12,500 nucleotides of DNA. Source: Pigoraptor vietnamica (taxonomy: Eukaryota; Opisthokonta; Filasterea). Where the stretch lies: positions 1 to 12,500 of the forward strand of contig CALSCQ010002765.1 of assembly GCA_943704525.1 (NCBI GenBank), read 5' to 3'. The position numbers and the translations under genes were made by a program. The notes under the pieces were generated by a model that was given only the letters and a program-made list of their open reading frames with translations, was not told where the DNA came from and ran no database searches. Shown one piece after another: positions 1 through 12,500 of this stretch (the stretch's first letter is position 1; each line of letters starts with the position of its first letter).

Positions 1-346
1 ATCTTCACCCCTTGTGTCTTCTTCAATGACGAATGATCCCACAAGCGGAGTACAACACGCGCATGCGCAGAGTGTTGTTGTGCTTTCGAAAGGATTTGCC
101 TCTGATCGAGGTTTGCGGAATTACCCGGCGGCCGTTGGCGTCATCAGTCACCCAGACAGTCTAGTCCGCGGACACAGCACAACAACTGACCGCGTGTGCA
201 CTCGCTCGACGTGTGCATGCGAGCGAATTCAAAACACTGAGAACTTTAGGAAAAAGAGGTTAGACTTCCTAATCCAAAGGAGGAGAAGGGCGCCCGCAGC
301 ACACTCTGCCGTCGTCACCTTCGCCGCGCGGCGCACGTGCGTGACC
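1..346. other. Upstream region of the CLASRP-like gene
   Basis: No gene is recognised here. The stretch should hold the promoter and 5' leader of the CLASRP-like gene that starts at 347. It contains a perfect NRF-1-type palindrome at 58-69 and an E-box-like CACGTG at 334-339. The reading frame of the first CLASRP exon stays open upstream of the conserved start, back to about position 14, and includes an ATG near 29. Amino-acid content there looks random and family members begin at the MWHE motif, so I read it as leader rather than coding sequence. No TATA box is obvious. Confidence 0.5.
58..69. promoter_or_regulatory. NRF-1-type palindrome CGCGCATGCGCA
   Basis: The 12 bases match the NRF-1 consensus YGCGCAYGCGCR at every position, and the inner ten form a perfect palindrome. 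It lies 278 nt upstream of the CLASRP-like start codon, a typical position for a proximal promoter element. NRF-1 sites of this form are common in animal housekeeping promoters. Whether this organism has an NRF-1 homologue cannot be seen. Less perfect copies of the GCATGCG core occur at about 907 and 11671, both inside introns. Confidence 0.4.
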
Positions 347-2786
347 ATGTGGCACGAGTCGCGCAAGGCGGAGAAGGCCGTCAAGTCCCTCATGGTGGAC
401 CTCCAGAAGCGCGCGGAACGGCGCCGCAACTTTTATCTGCGAAAAGTGGGTCTGAGCGGCCGTGTGCGTCCCTCTGCTGCGTGGGATGGAGTGCGCGCTA
501 AATGTGAAAATGATGGCGAGTGTGCATTGCTGCTGTGTTTTATTCGTGCAAGCGTCTCTCCCCATCGTCACTTGTCTTCCCAGGCGACCAACTTTTTTTC
601 GTCCCTGCCTTTTCGCAGACGGAGGACCCCTTCCAACGCTTGCGACTCGTGGGCACGAAGTGTGTGGTGCACGCGGACGAGCAGCAGTACCTGAACATCG
701 AGAGCACCGACTCGCTGTTGCGGTGGCAGGGTCAGGCAGACAACAAGATCGATAGGTGGTATTCTCTGTATGAAAGCGAGTCGAAGTTCGTGTCATTCTC
801 CCTCCTCTTCTTCGCGGTGTCGGGCGGAACCCTTTTGTCTGTGCGTGCTGTGTATTAATGGCAGCTGGGCGACCGAAGAATGGACAGCTAGGGCCCTCCC
901 TCTCACGCATGCGCTAAACGAGCTTGTTTGCTGTCCATTTGTCGCACCCCCCACTGCCCTCCGAACGGTCGATTCCCTCGGCAACACCATGCGAATTGCA
1001 CGCGCCGCCTGTGTGTTCGGTAGGTACGATGCACGCCTTGGCCTAGATTACATCCCTGACCCTCCTGAGGAATCGGACGCGCGCGAGCCGGACGACGGCG
1101 GCCACTACGAGCGATATCGCCTGCTCGTGTACCACGCCGTCTCTAAAGGTGTGTGCGTTGCGTGTGGCCCTCGCATGAGTTTGCTTTGTCGATATACTGC
1201 GTGTAACCTCTCGTTTGTATGGCTTTTTCGTTCCAGCAAGCGAAGAGGACGTCCTTCGAGCGATCGAAGTGGAGGAGGAGACCGCAATGCCGCCTTCGCT
1301 TGCGTCGGCGTCGGCGCGTGCGGACGCGGCTAAAGCAGCGTCGAAGAACAAGGCCGCAATTGGGTTTGACTACGGCGGGAGGGAGGCGCAGGAGGATGTG
1401 GACGACACTGCGGGCGACCGCGACTCAGTGGAAGAGGAGCGGCCGTTGGTCGATCCCATTCTTACATTCGATTTTGGCGCACTCTCGGGCGACGGCCGTC
1501 GTGCGTGGGAGGACGCGGCTCGCGAGTTCGGCGTGTCCGATTTCGTGAAGAAGGCGCTCGCAGACCAGCACGACGCGCGGGAGGCCGCCCGAATTAAGGC
1601 GGAGAACATTCGAAATGCGATGGGGCGGGGTCGCCGGAAGGGCGATCGCGGCTCGCGGGACGCGCCCACTGAGGAAGACATGGAGGAGCTACGACGGGCG
1701 CCCGACTATGCCGTGCGACGCAGCCCCACGTACGAGCCGTACAGAGAGGAGCACGGAACGTCCCGCAGCAGGTCGCCGTCGCCGCAGCCGGAAGCCAAGA
1801 TAGGTGGGTGGCGCGTGAGTGGACCAGTGCAATGCACGAATGTACGCGCGAAGTATGTCTATGTCTCTGAGTGTGTACGTCTGCGAATGAATCTTTTTCA
1901 CGCGACTCGACTATGGCACTGGCTAACTCATCCCTTCGCGCGCGCAGAATTCATCACTGAATTTGGGAAAGAGTCTGGCGACACGAGCGACGACGGCACC
2001 CCCGATGCGGACTACGAGGACCGCTTCCGCGCTTTGAAGAGTGTTGTGCCAGCGCGAGCGCCTGTGCCTCCCGCTTCGAAGCTTGCGCCAAAGCCTGCGC
2101 CGGAGCCCGTGAAGAAGCTGACGCCGCAGGAGCGCCTCAAGCGCAAGATGCAGCTCATGCTGGCATCGCAGCAGGAGCGCGACAGCATCAAGGCGCGTGA
2201 GAAGGAGGAAGCCGCGCGGGACCAGCGCCGACTGCGCGAAGAGGAACTCATGCGGCGACAGGGGCTCAAGGCCGAGGCCAAGTCGGATGTACCGCGGTGA
2301 GCATGCATGCTTGCAATGTTTGTTGCCTTCTGTTCAGGCGCGCATACGCACGTGCCCGCAGTACTTGGTGACATCTGACAAGCCATTTTTTTGCGTCTTT
2401 GTAGTGGTGTGTCGCGTAGCCCGTCAAGGAGCCCACGGCGGGACAGTCGGCGCTTCTCAAGATCTCCATCGCGCGGTCGCCGCGCGTCCCGTTCGCCAGG
2501 GCGGGATCGGCGCAAATCACGGTCGTCGTCACGCGGACGGCGTCGCAGCAGGAGCCGGAGTAGGCACCGTTCATCCCGCTCGTCCTCTCGCAGGCGGTAC
2601 AGCAGGCGCTCGCGCTCGCGATCGAGGGACCGAAGGAGCCGCAGCCGCAGCGGTGGCCGCGCACGTGACAGAAGCGCCAGCCGAAGCCGGCGGTCACAAT
2701 CCCCAACGCGGTCTCGGTCGCGCTCGCGTGGTCGTCGGCGCGGTGGGCGCAGCCGGTCGCGGAGCCGCAGCAGGGAGAGGAGCTGA
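347..2786 (+). CDS. CLASRP: CLASRP/SWAP2-like SR-type splicing regulator, 6 exons, 552 aa
   Basis: Exons: 347-445, 619-755, 1024-1148, 1237-1803, 1948-2296, 2405-2786; all phases join and the stop is TGA at 2784-2786. CLASRP (CLK4-associating SR-rich protein) is a nuclear factor linked to CLK kinases and alternative splicing. Residues 1-33 match the family start: MWHESRK, then MVDLQKRAERRR. The DRY_EERY (SWAP N-terminal) domain follows: DRYDARLGL at 78-86 and HYERYR at 106-111. The block SPTYEPY, then EFITEFG at about 310-316, matches the human SPTYDPY and TFITSFG region. The basic box KLTPQERLKRKMQ lies at 366-378, followed by a charged helix, then an arginine-serine domain from about 428 to the end. 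The start at 347 has A at -3 and is the conserved MWHE, although the frame is open further upstream. Intron 2 splits the Arg codon of DRY. Human CLASRP is longer because of larger RS regions. The family call is firm; the partner kinase is inferred. Confidence 0.93.
2405..2783 (+). other. RS (arginine-serine) domain of the CLASRP-like protein, exon 6
   Basis: The whole last exon encodes a low-complexity run of RS, SR and SP dipeptides, about residues 427-552, ending in RSRSRSRERS. RS domains are phosphorylated by SRPK and CLK kinases and mediate splicing-factor contacts and nuclear-speckle targeting. Codons for Arg and Ser are mixed (CGC, CGG, AGG; AGC, TCG, TCC), so the repetition is at protein level and not a recent DNA microsatellite expansion. 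A much shorter RS/SP patch lies near residues 295-305. Confidence 0.85.
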
Positions 2787-2893
2787 TGTGAATCCGGCGA
2801 AGTTGTTGTTGTGACACTCCGGTCGGCAGTTCTGAGCCGCTGCCGACGGGCCCTCGGGCGTTCTTCCGCCAATATATTGGCTGCTGAGAAAGA

Positions 2894-3298
2894 ATGGCAA
2901 AGATCGTGACATCACTGCGTCAGATGGCGTACCTTCGGGTCGTAAAATTTCCTCACTTGGCATCAATGGTGCCCATTGGCAGGGAGGAAAATCGGAATGA
3001 ATCGGAAATTTTGTATGGGGCTATGTATGGGATCAAAGGGGTGTGGTCGTCCGTTGGCGGGAATCGGAAAGTGTTTCGCAGTGGGTCACCACCAATATAT
3101 CCAATAAATAATTTTGGAAAGAGGGGTGTTTGTGTTATTACAGGTGGAATTGAGTATGACATTTGTATGGAGATGATAATTATTTTGTGCACGTTCTCTC
3201 GGCGTCTGTTTGTTGTGCGGGATCGCCGACTTATATTGGTCTCTCCTTTTCTCTCTTTCTCTCTCCCTATATTCGCCGAATCCATAGTTAAGCCATAG
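2894..3298 (+). CDS. Unrecognised 134-codon ORF, doubtful gene
   Basis: An unspliced ORF begins 107 nt after the CLASRP stop. Its ATG sits in a favourable context (A at -3, G at +4) and it ends at TAG 3296-3298. The translation begins MAKIVTSLRQ, uses a broad amino-acid mix, and has hydrophobic stretches such as MIIILCTF and FLSFSLPIF near the C terminus. I recognise no family. A 405-nt open frame is less expected in AT-richer sequence than in the GC-rich parts of this window, which makes it worth listing. Against it, the codon and base use is unlike the three real genes, the AATAAA at 3103 lies inside it, and it may simply be CLASRP 3' UTR. Confidence 0.15.
   Translation: MAKIVTSLRQMAYLRVVKFPHLASMVPIGREENRNESEILYGAMYGIKGVWSSVGGNRKVFRSGSPPIYPINNFGKRGVCVITGGIEYDICMEMIIILCTFSRRLFVVRDRRLILVSPFLSFSLPIFAESIVKP
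3103..3108 (+). terminator. Candidate poly(A) signal AATAAA
   Basis: A canonical AATAAA lies 317 nt downstream of the CLASRP-like stop, in the AT-richer island, with GT-rich sequence about 20-30 nt further on (GGGGTGTTTGTGTT). It is the only plus-strand AATAAA I found in this intergenic stretch. Whether this organism depends on AATAAA is unknown: the other two genes lack one near their stops. Confidence 0.3.
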
Positions 3299-3387
3299 TG
3301 AAGAAATCTCCCTCGCGCCCGTCTCCATGTCCCAACAAACAATACCCAGCGCGCTATAGCACGTCACCTGTGCGTGCACACACCATG

Positions 3388-3424
3388 CACACACACACGC
3401 ACGCACACACGCACACACACGCGC
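3388..3424. repeat. Imperfect CA/CACG tract upstream of the FOXP-like gene
   Basis: About 37 nt of alternating CA interrupted by G, giving CACACG and CACGCA units. It lies about 220-255 nt upstream of the FOXP-like start codon and can form alternating purine-pyrimidine (Z-DNA-prone) structure. It resembles the many CA tracts in the VPS39 introns. Confidence 0.8.
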
Positions 3425-3643
3425 AATTGAACCCATTGGCACTGCACGCACGCACTCACACGCACCCCAATGCAGACGCCCATTGGCAGCGCAGAGTGCG
3501 ACGTGTTGTGGCGTCGCAAACATCCACAGACAAATTGCACACACGCGGAAATATATTGGTACCACGCACAAAGCGAATACCTCCTACTCGCCGCAAACAA
3601 CCAGTCTCTTCCCAAGGCGCATAGGACGAGTGCGAGTGCAGGA

Positions 3644-5975
3644 ATGGGCCCAGAGCACGGCCCCGCGTGGGCCGCGCAACACAGATTCAGCGAGGCCTAC
3701 AGGGACTTCACCCGAGAGCGATGCGCGCCTCCCTCGTTTGACCCTCCGTTTGCGCGTCCGTTTGATTGGGGTGGTACGTGACATGACGCATGCGAACGCA
3801 AAGGGCATGAAAGCAAGCGCGCCGGAGTATTTCTTTTTTTTTTTTTTTCCCACAGCGCACCCCACGCACAGCCACTTCTTTGTGCCTTGTTGTGCGTGCT
3901 TTTGTGGCGTGGTTACATGTGTGACTTAATCCCACGGGAGTTTTTGTATTCCGCAAATCTCACTCCCGATTTTTCCCCGCTTTGTTTTCAGACTCCCCGC
4001 ATGACGTGATGGCGCCGTCCATCGCGCGCCCATACGGCCCGCCTCCCCCCGTTCCCTCCTTTGCCCGCGACCGCTACGTCGAATCGCCGGACGTCGTCGA
4101 GCCGCACATGCTGCCGCCCCTTGAGCGCCGTGAGCGCGACGCATGGATGGGCCGGCCGCAGTCCAACCACGGCGGCGACTATGGGTTCGATTACCCCCGC
4201 AGGGACTTCGAGTGCGTGATTCCCCCGCTGCAAATTGCAGGGTCGCAGGCGAATGCCGTGCCGTGGGACGCGATGCCGGCGACCATGAAGATGGGTGGGT
4301 GCAGCAGGCGTCGGGGTCTCGTGCTTTGTTGTTGTTGTGTCTGATAGTGTGTGTACTGCTTGCTTACTCTGCCGCCTCATGCGCGGACGCAGCCGGCCAC
4401 TGGCGTGAGGACCTCTTCCAGGCCGGACACTGCGCGTGGCCGGGCTGTGCCATGTTCGTCGGCACGATAGACGACCTCCGCCTGCACATCAAGGACCGGC
4501 ATGAGTGCCTTCCCCCGGAAGCCGCGCGCAACGAGCTCGAGATGCAGCTCGGCCGCGTGCGCGACATGGAGGCGCGCCTCGAGAGCGAGCGGCGGCGTCT
4601 GTTTGCGATGGAGTCTGTACTTCAGCGTACGCTGGGCGATGGGGATCGCGAGGGTCGCATGTCTGCGATGCTCAAGCGCCCAGAGCACGTCGACGACGCC
4701 TCTCACGGCGGACGCAGCGGCGCGCAGTCGCAGCAGGGTCAACATGCCGTGCCGCGCGTGCAGGATCGCCCGATTGACCACCGTCCCAAGTTGCTGGATA
4801 AGCCCGCGCAGCGCAAGAAGGCGGCGTCGCTCATCAAGGTCTCGCACTTCAAGACGACACCCCCGCAGCCCAAGCCGGCAACGGAGTCCGCTCCCGCCCC
4901 CGCCGCCAAGGGAATGGGCGACGCGCCCGGCGATGCCCCCGGTTCCCTCCAGCGCGCTGTCCAAGAGGCCACGGAAGTCGCGGACAAGGCATTTGTGCGT
5001 GTCGCCCCACCGCCGCCGGCCGCCGATGCCGCGGAACCCGGCGGCGGCAAGATGAAGAAGAAGGGGAGCGGCGCCGGCGTCCACCGCGGGCGCGAGACGG
5101 GGCCGCTCGTGATCACGAAGAACTCGCACGAGAAGCCGCCGTACTCGTACGCGACGCTGATCTACCACGCGATCAAGAGCAGCCCCGACGGCGTTATGAC
5201 GCTCGGGAGCATCTACAAGTGGCTCAACGAGAATTTTCCGTATTTCGACATGCACGAGGTGCCGTGGAAGAACGCGATCCGCCACAACCTGTCGCTCCAC
5301 CCGTGCTTTCGGCGGTGCGAGTACAACAAGGTGCGCGCGTGGACCGTCGACGAGGAGGATTTCCGCAACCGCCGGGGCCCCCGCCGGTCGCGCAAGAGCG
5401 AGGACATTTTGGAGGAGGTGCTGATGCGCAACCGGATGGCGGAGGCGCGCGCGGAGAGAGAGCAGCGCGAGAAGGCGACGGGAAAGGACGCCCAACAACA
5501 ACGGCCGCGGGAAACGCAGCGCGAGCAGAAGAGCGGCGAAGCCCTCGCGGAGGCCAAGGCACAGGCCCAGAAAGACCGCTTGCAAAAGGAGCAGCGCGAG
5601 CGGGAACGGCGCGCGAGGGAGGAGCAGGTGGCCCTCAGCATTCGCAACGCTGGCATGGCCGCGCAGCAGCAGTTTGTCGGGCGCGCTACGGTCGAGGGCA
5701 AGGTCACCCCGCCCAGCGAATCGCCGCACATGCAGCAGCGCATGATGATGTCGCACTACCCCGGGGACGCCGCGATGGCCCACGCCTCAGCGAACGGCGA
5801 TTCGGGCGCGGGTGGACGCCTCATGCCCCCGTACCCCGAGAGCCACTACGCGCAACAGATGGAGGGCGCGCAGCAGCAGCAGTATGCACACGGCGGGAAC
5901 GCACACCAACAGATGTCGCAGCAGAAGCCGGCGATCCAGTTTGTGCCGATGACGGTCGCGGACATCAAGAAATGA
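3644..5975 (+). CDS. FOXP: FOXP-like forkhead factor: C2H2 finger, leucine zipper, forkhead; 671 aa
   Basis: Exons: 3644-3773, 3992-4294, 4393-5975; both junctions are phase 1, introns are 218 and 98 nt, stop TGA 5973-5975. This is a sequence-specific nuclear transcription factor of the FOXP class. The finger at 158-181 has C158-x4-C163-x12-H176-x4-H181, with CxWPGC as in animal FOXP. It runs into a zipper with heptad residues L193, V200, L207, L214, L221. The forkhead spans about 392-472: KPPYSYATL, recognition helix WKNAIRHNLSLH, a shortened wing 1, then WTVDEEDF and a basic RRGPRRSRK tail. A long charged helix rich in E, R, K, A and Q follows (about 477-570), then a Q/M-rich C terminus. 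The N terminus is proline-rich. Proline 427 replaces the alanine seen in animal FOXP hinges. Exon 1 is supported by phase and good donor and acceptor only; ATG 4009 and in-frame ATG 3470 are alternative starts. Confidence 0.9.
3834..3855 (+). other. T15 tract with acceptor-like CCCACAG inside FOXP-like intron 1
   Basis: Fifteen T residues (3834-3848) run into CCCACAG, ending at 3855, an excellent 3' splice-site look-alike 136 nt upstream of the acceptor I used (TTTGTTTTCAG, 3981-3991). Joining exon 1 to 3856 keeps the frame open only to TAA at 3927-3929, so continuous readthrough to exon 2 is impossible. It could be a decoy, a cassette or terminal exon, or a tract important for the real splice site. 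Confidence 0.4.
4393..4621 (+). other. FOXP-type C2H2 zinc finger plus leucine zipper
   Basis: Encoded at the start of exon 3 (residues 145-221). GHxCAWPGC contributes the two cysteines and LRLHIKDRH the two histidines. Spacing C-x4-C-x12-H-x4-H is the same as in human FOXP1/2/4. The region ELEMQLGRVRDMEARLESE followed by RRRLFAMESVL aligns with the animal FOXP zipper, in which QLExQL and RLQAM are conserved. In animals the zipper mediates homo- and heterodimers; dimerisation here is inferred from five hydrophobic residues at exact seven-residue spacing. Confidence 0.88.
5133..5375 (+). other. Forkhead (winged-helix) DNA-binding domain
   Basis: Residues 392-472 of the FOXP-like protein. All hallmark elements are visible: KPPYSYATLI at the N cap, IYKWLNENFPYF in helix 2 and the hinge, WKNAIRHNLSLH in recognition helix 3, and WTVDEEDFRNRR in the wing region. 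The stretch from helix 3 to WTVDE is as short as in FOXP proteins and shorter than in FOXA-type domains. The N-terminal motif (PPYSYATLI) is closer to general FOX proteins than to the PPFTYATLI of animal FOXP. Confidence 0.93.
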
Positions 5976-6442
5976 TCGTCTCGATCCACTCGCTGCGTCG
6001 CTTGCATTGCCGCGTTGCGCGCTCGTTCTCGCGTCGCCACTCTCGTGCTGTCTCTGCGCCTTGAATTGCGTGCTCGCTTCCTGTTCTTGTCTCGGACACC
6101 TTTGTTGTCGCGTGTGTGCGCGCCCTTCGGATTTGCGTTTGCTCGTTTGCCTCTCGTTCTCGCTTGCCCCGTTGTCGCGTCTTCGTCGTATTTGACACCG
6201 AGGGACTCCTCTCGGCTTGCGCGTCGTCGCTCTCCCTTCTCCCCTCTCTCATTTCTCTCTCTCTCTCTCTCTTCCCCTCTCTCGGTCGCCAATCTCGCGT
6301 AGTTCTCGCGAATCTTCGCTCTGAACACTCCTTGTACGCTGCTCCTGCACCCACCATGTCGTTGCGTGCAGAATGAAAAAAAAGAAGAAAGAAAAAAACT
6401 CTGCCCACAATTCAGATCGCGAATGCGTCTCTGTTCAATTGT
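5976..6442. other. Convergent intergenic region (FOXP-like and VPS39 3' ends)
   Basis: 467 nt separate the two stop codons, and both 3' UTRs must lie here, perhaps overlapping. The first 250 nt are rich in T, C and G with repeated TCTCGT and CTTGC words. A pyrimidine tract follows at about 6232-6283, including (TC)9 at 6254-6271. A purine tract at 6370-6398 reads as a U-rich stretch in the VPS39 transcript about 45-75 nt past its stop. No AATAAA is visible on either strand; AATGAA at 6372-6377 (+) is the nearest variant for the FOXP-like gene. No small gene is recognised. Confidence 0.6.
6254..6271. repeat. (TC)9 within a longer pyrimidine tract
   Basis: A short dinucleotide run embedded in about 50 nt of almost pure pyrimidine (6232-6283) in the FOXP-like 3' flank. 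It would be a polypyrimidine stretch in the FOXP-like transcript, or a GA stretch on the VPS39 strand. Confidence 0.85.
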
Positions 6443-12321
<5,879 letters not shown>

Positions 12322-12500
12322 TCTCGCGCGCGGGGCGGCGCCCGCACAATTCGCCCGCGCGTCAGCAAGAGCAGTCGGCCGATCACCTCCTCGCTCGGTT
12401 AAGTGCCACTCCCACACGCTCTCTCACCACACTCTCAACGCGCGTTCAACTGTCGGGATGCCGCATATCGGCCTCGCACGCCGACACGAGACATAAGCAT
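12322..12500. other. VPS39 upstream region
   Basis: 179 nt upstream of the VPS39 start. The VPS39 frame stays open to an ATG at 12417. The start at 12321 has A at -3 and matches the family N terminus, so this is probably leader and promoter. A stretch at about 12415-12440 (CTCTCTCACCACACTCTC) is purine-rich on the VPS39 strand. No further gene is recognised before the window ends. Confidence 0.5.

Larger units (their letters stand above)
2787..3643. other. Intergenic region between CLASRP-like and FOXP-like genes
   Basis: These 857 nt should contain the CLASRP 3' UTR and the FOXP-like promoter. From about 2860 to 3300 the base composition is visibly richer in A and T than the flanking genes. 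That island holds an unrecognised 134-codon ORF (2894-3298), three AATCGGAA repeats, AATAAA at 3103-3108 and the palindrome CCAATATATTGG at 2870-2881. A pyrimidine-rich CTCTCTTT stretch follows at about 3239-3269, and a CA-rich tract at 3388-3424. CCCATTGGCA occurs at 2972-2981, 3432-3441 and 3479-3488. ATATATTGG at about 3550-3560 lies roughly 85-95 nt upstream of the FOXP-like ATG. I see no tRNA, snRNA or mobile element. Confidence 0.6.

Noticed and set aside
580-618. Alternative CLASRP intron 1 acceptor CTTCCCAG before 619
   Set aside because: It would add residues absent from the family and is followed by a better T-rich tract and CGCAG at 618, which gives the TEDP to KDPA match.
14-694. 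A single 226-codon plus-strand ORF read straight through
   Set aside because: It includes CLASRP exon 1 but then reads through intron 1 and out of frame over exon 2; the family alignment requires splicing at 445/619.
2012-2872. A 286-codon minus-strand Arg/Leu-rich ORF opposite CLASRP exons 5-6
   Set aside because: It mirrors the RS-coding exon and has no independent support.
2880-3330. Possible tRNA, snRNA or snoRNA in the AT-richer island
   Set aside because: I found no tRNA A/B box arrangement, no snRNA hallmark sequences and no convincing C/D or H/ACA boxes.
4377-5783. A 468-codon minus-strand ORF opposite the FOXP-like exon 3
   Set aside because: It is antisense to the finger-zipper-forkhead coding frame, Leu/Arg/Ala-rich as expected from the complement of GC-rich coding sequence, and shows no domain.

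Overview
The window is nuclear DNA from a gene-dense, GC-rich, intron-rich eukaryote. It holds three complete spliced protein genes and no sign of prokaryotic or organellar organisation. Exon structures were built by hand from reading frame, splice phase and alignment from memory to the human families; no search was run. The forkhead gene of FOXP architecture, short introns (88 to 271 nt) and tight spacing point to a unicellular or very compact opisthokont, most plausibly a holozoan protist. This lineage call is inference: other GC-rich protists are possible and species cannot be named.

Layout. 1-346: upstream region of the first gene, with a perfect NRF-1-type palindrome. 347-2786 (+): six-exon CLASRP/SWAP2-type SR-like splicing regulator (552 aa). 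2787-3643: intergenic, with an AT-richer island holding an unrecognised 134-codon ORF, short direct repeats, CCAAT-type motifs and a CA-rich tract. 3644-5975 (+): three-exon FOXP-like transcription factor (671 aa) with C2H2 finger, leucine zipper and forkhead domain. 5976-6442: spacer between convergent genes, with pyrimidine and purine tracts. 12321-6443 (-): 20-exon VPS39/Vam6 (864 aa), a HOPS vacuole/lysosome tethering subunit, whose introns carry many CA/GT microsatellites, including an uninterrupted 58-unit one. 12322-12500: VPS39 upstream region.

The three genes have unrelated jobs (splicing, transcription, membrane tethering) and do not form a functional cluster. CLASRP and the FOXP-like gene are head-to-tail; the FOXP-like gene and VPS39 are tail-to-tail with 467 nt between stop codons. 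Splice donors are unusual: the commonest is GTGCGT rather than GTAAGT/GTGAGT, and VPS39 intron 1 appears to be a GC-AG intron. The most interesting item is the FOXP-like factor, which has the FOXP finger and zipper geometry and a FOXP-like winged helix but keeps proline at the hinge where animal FOXP proteins have alanine.
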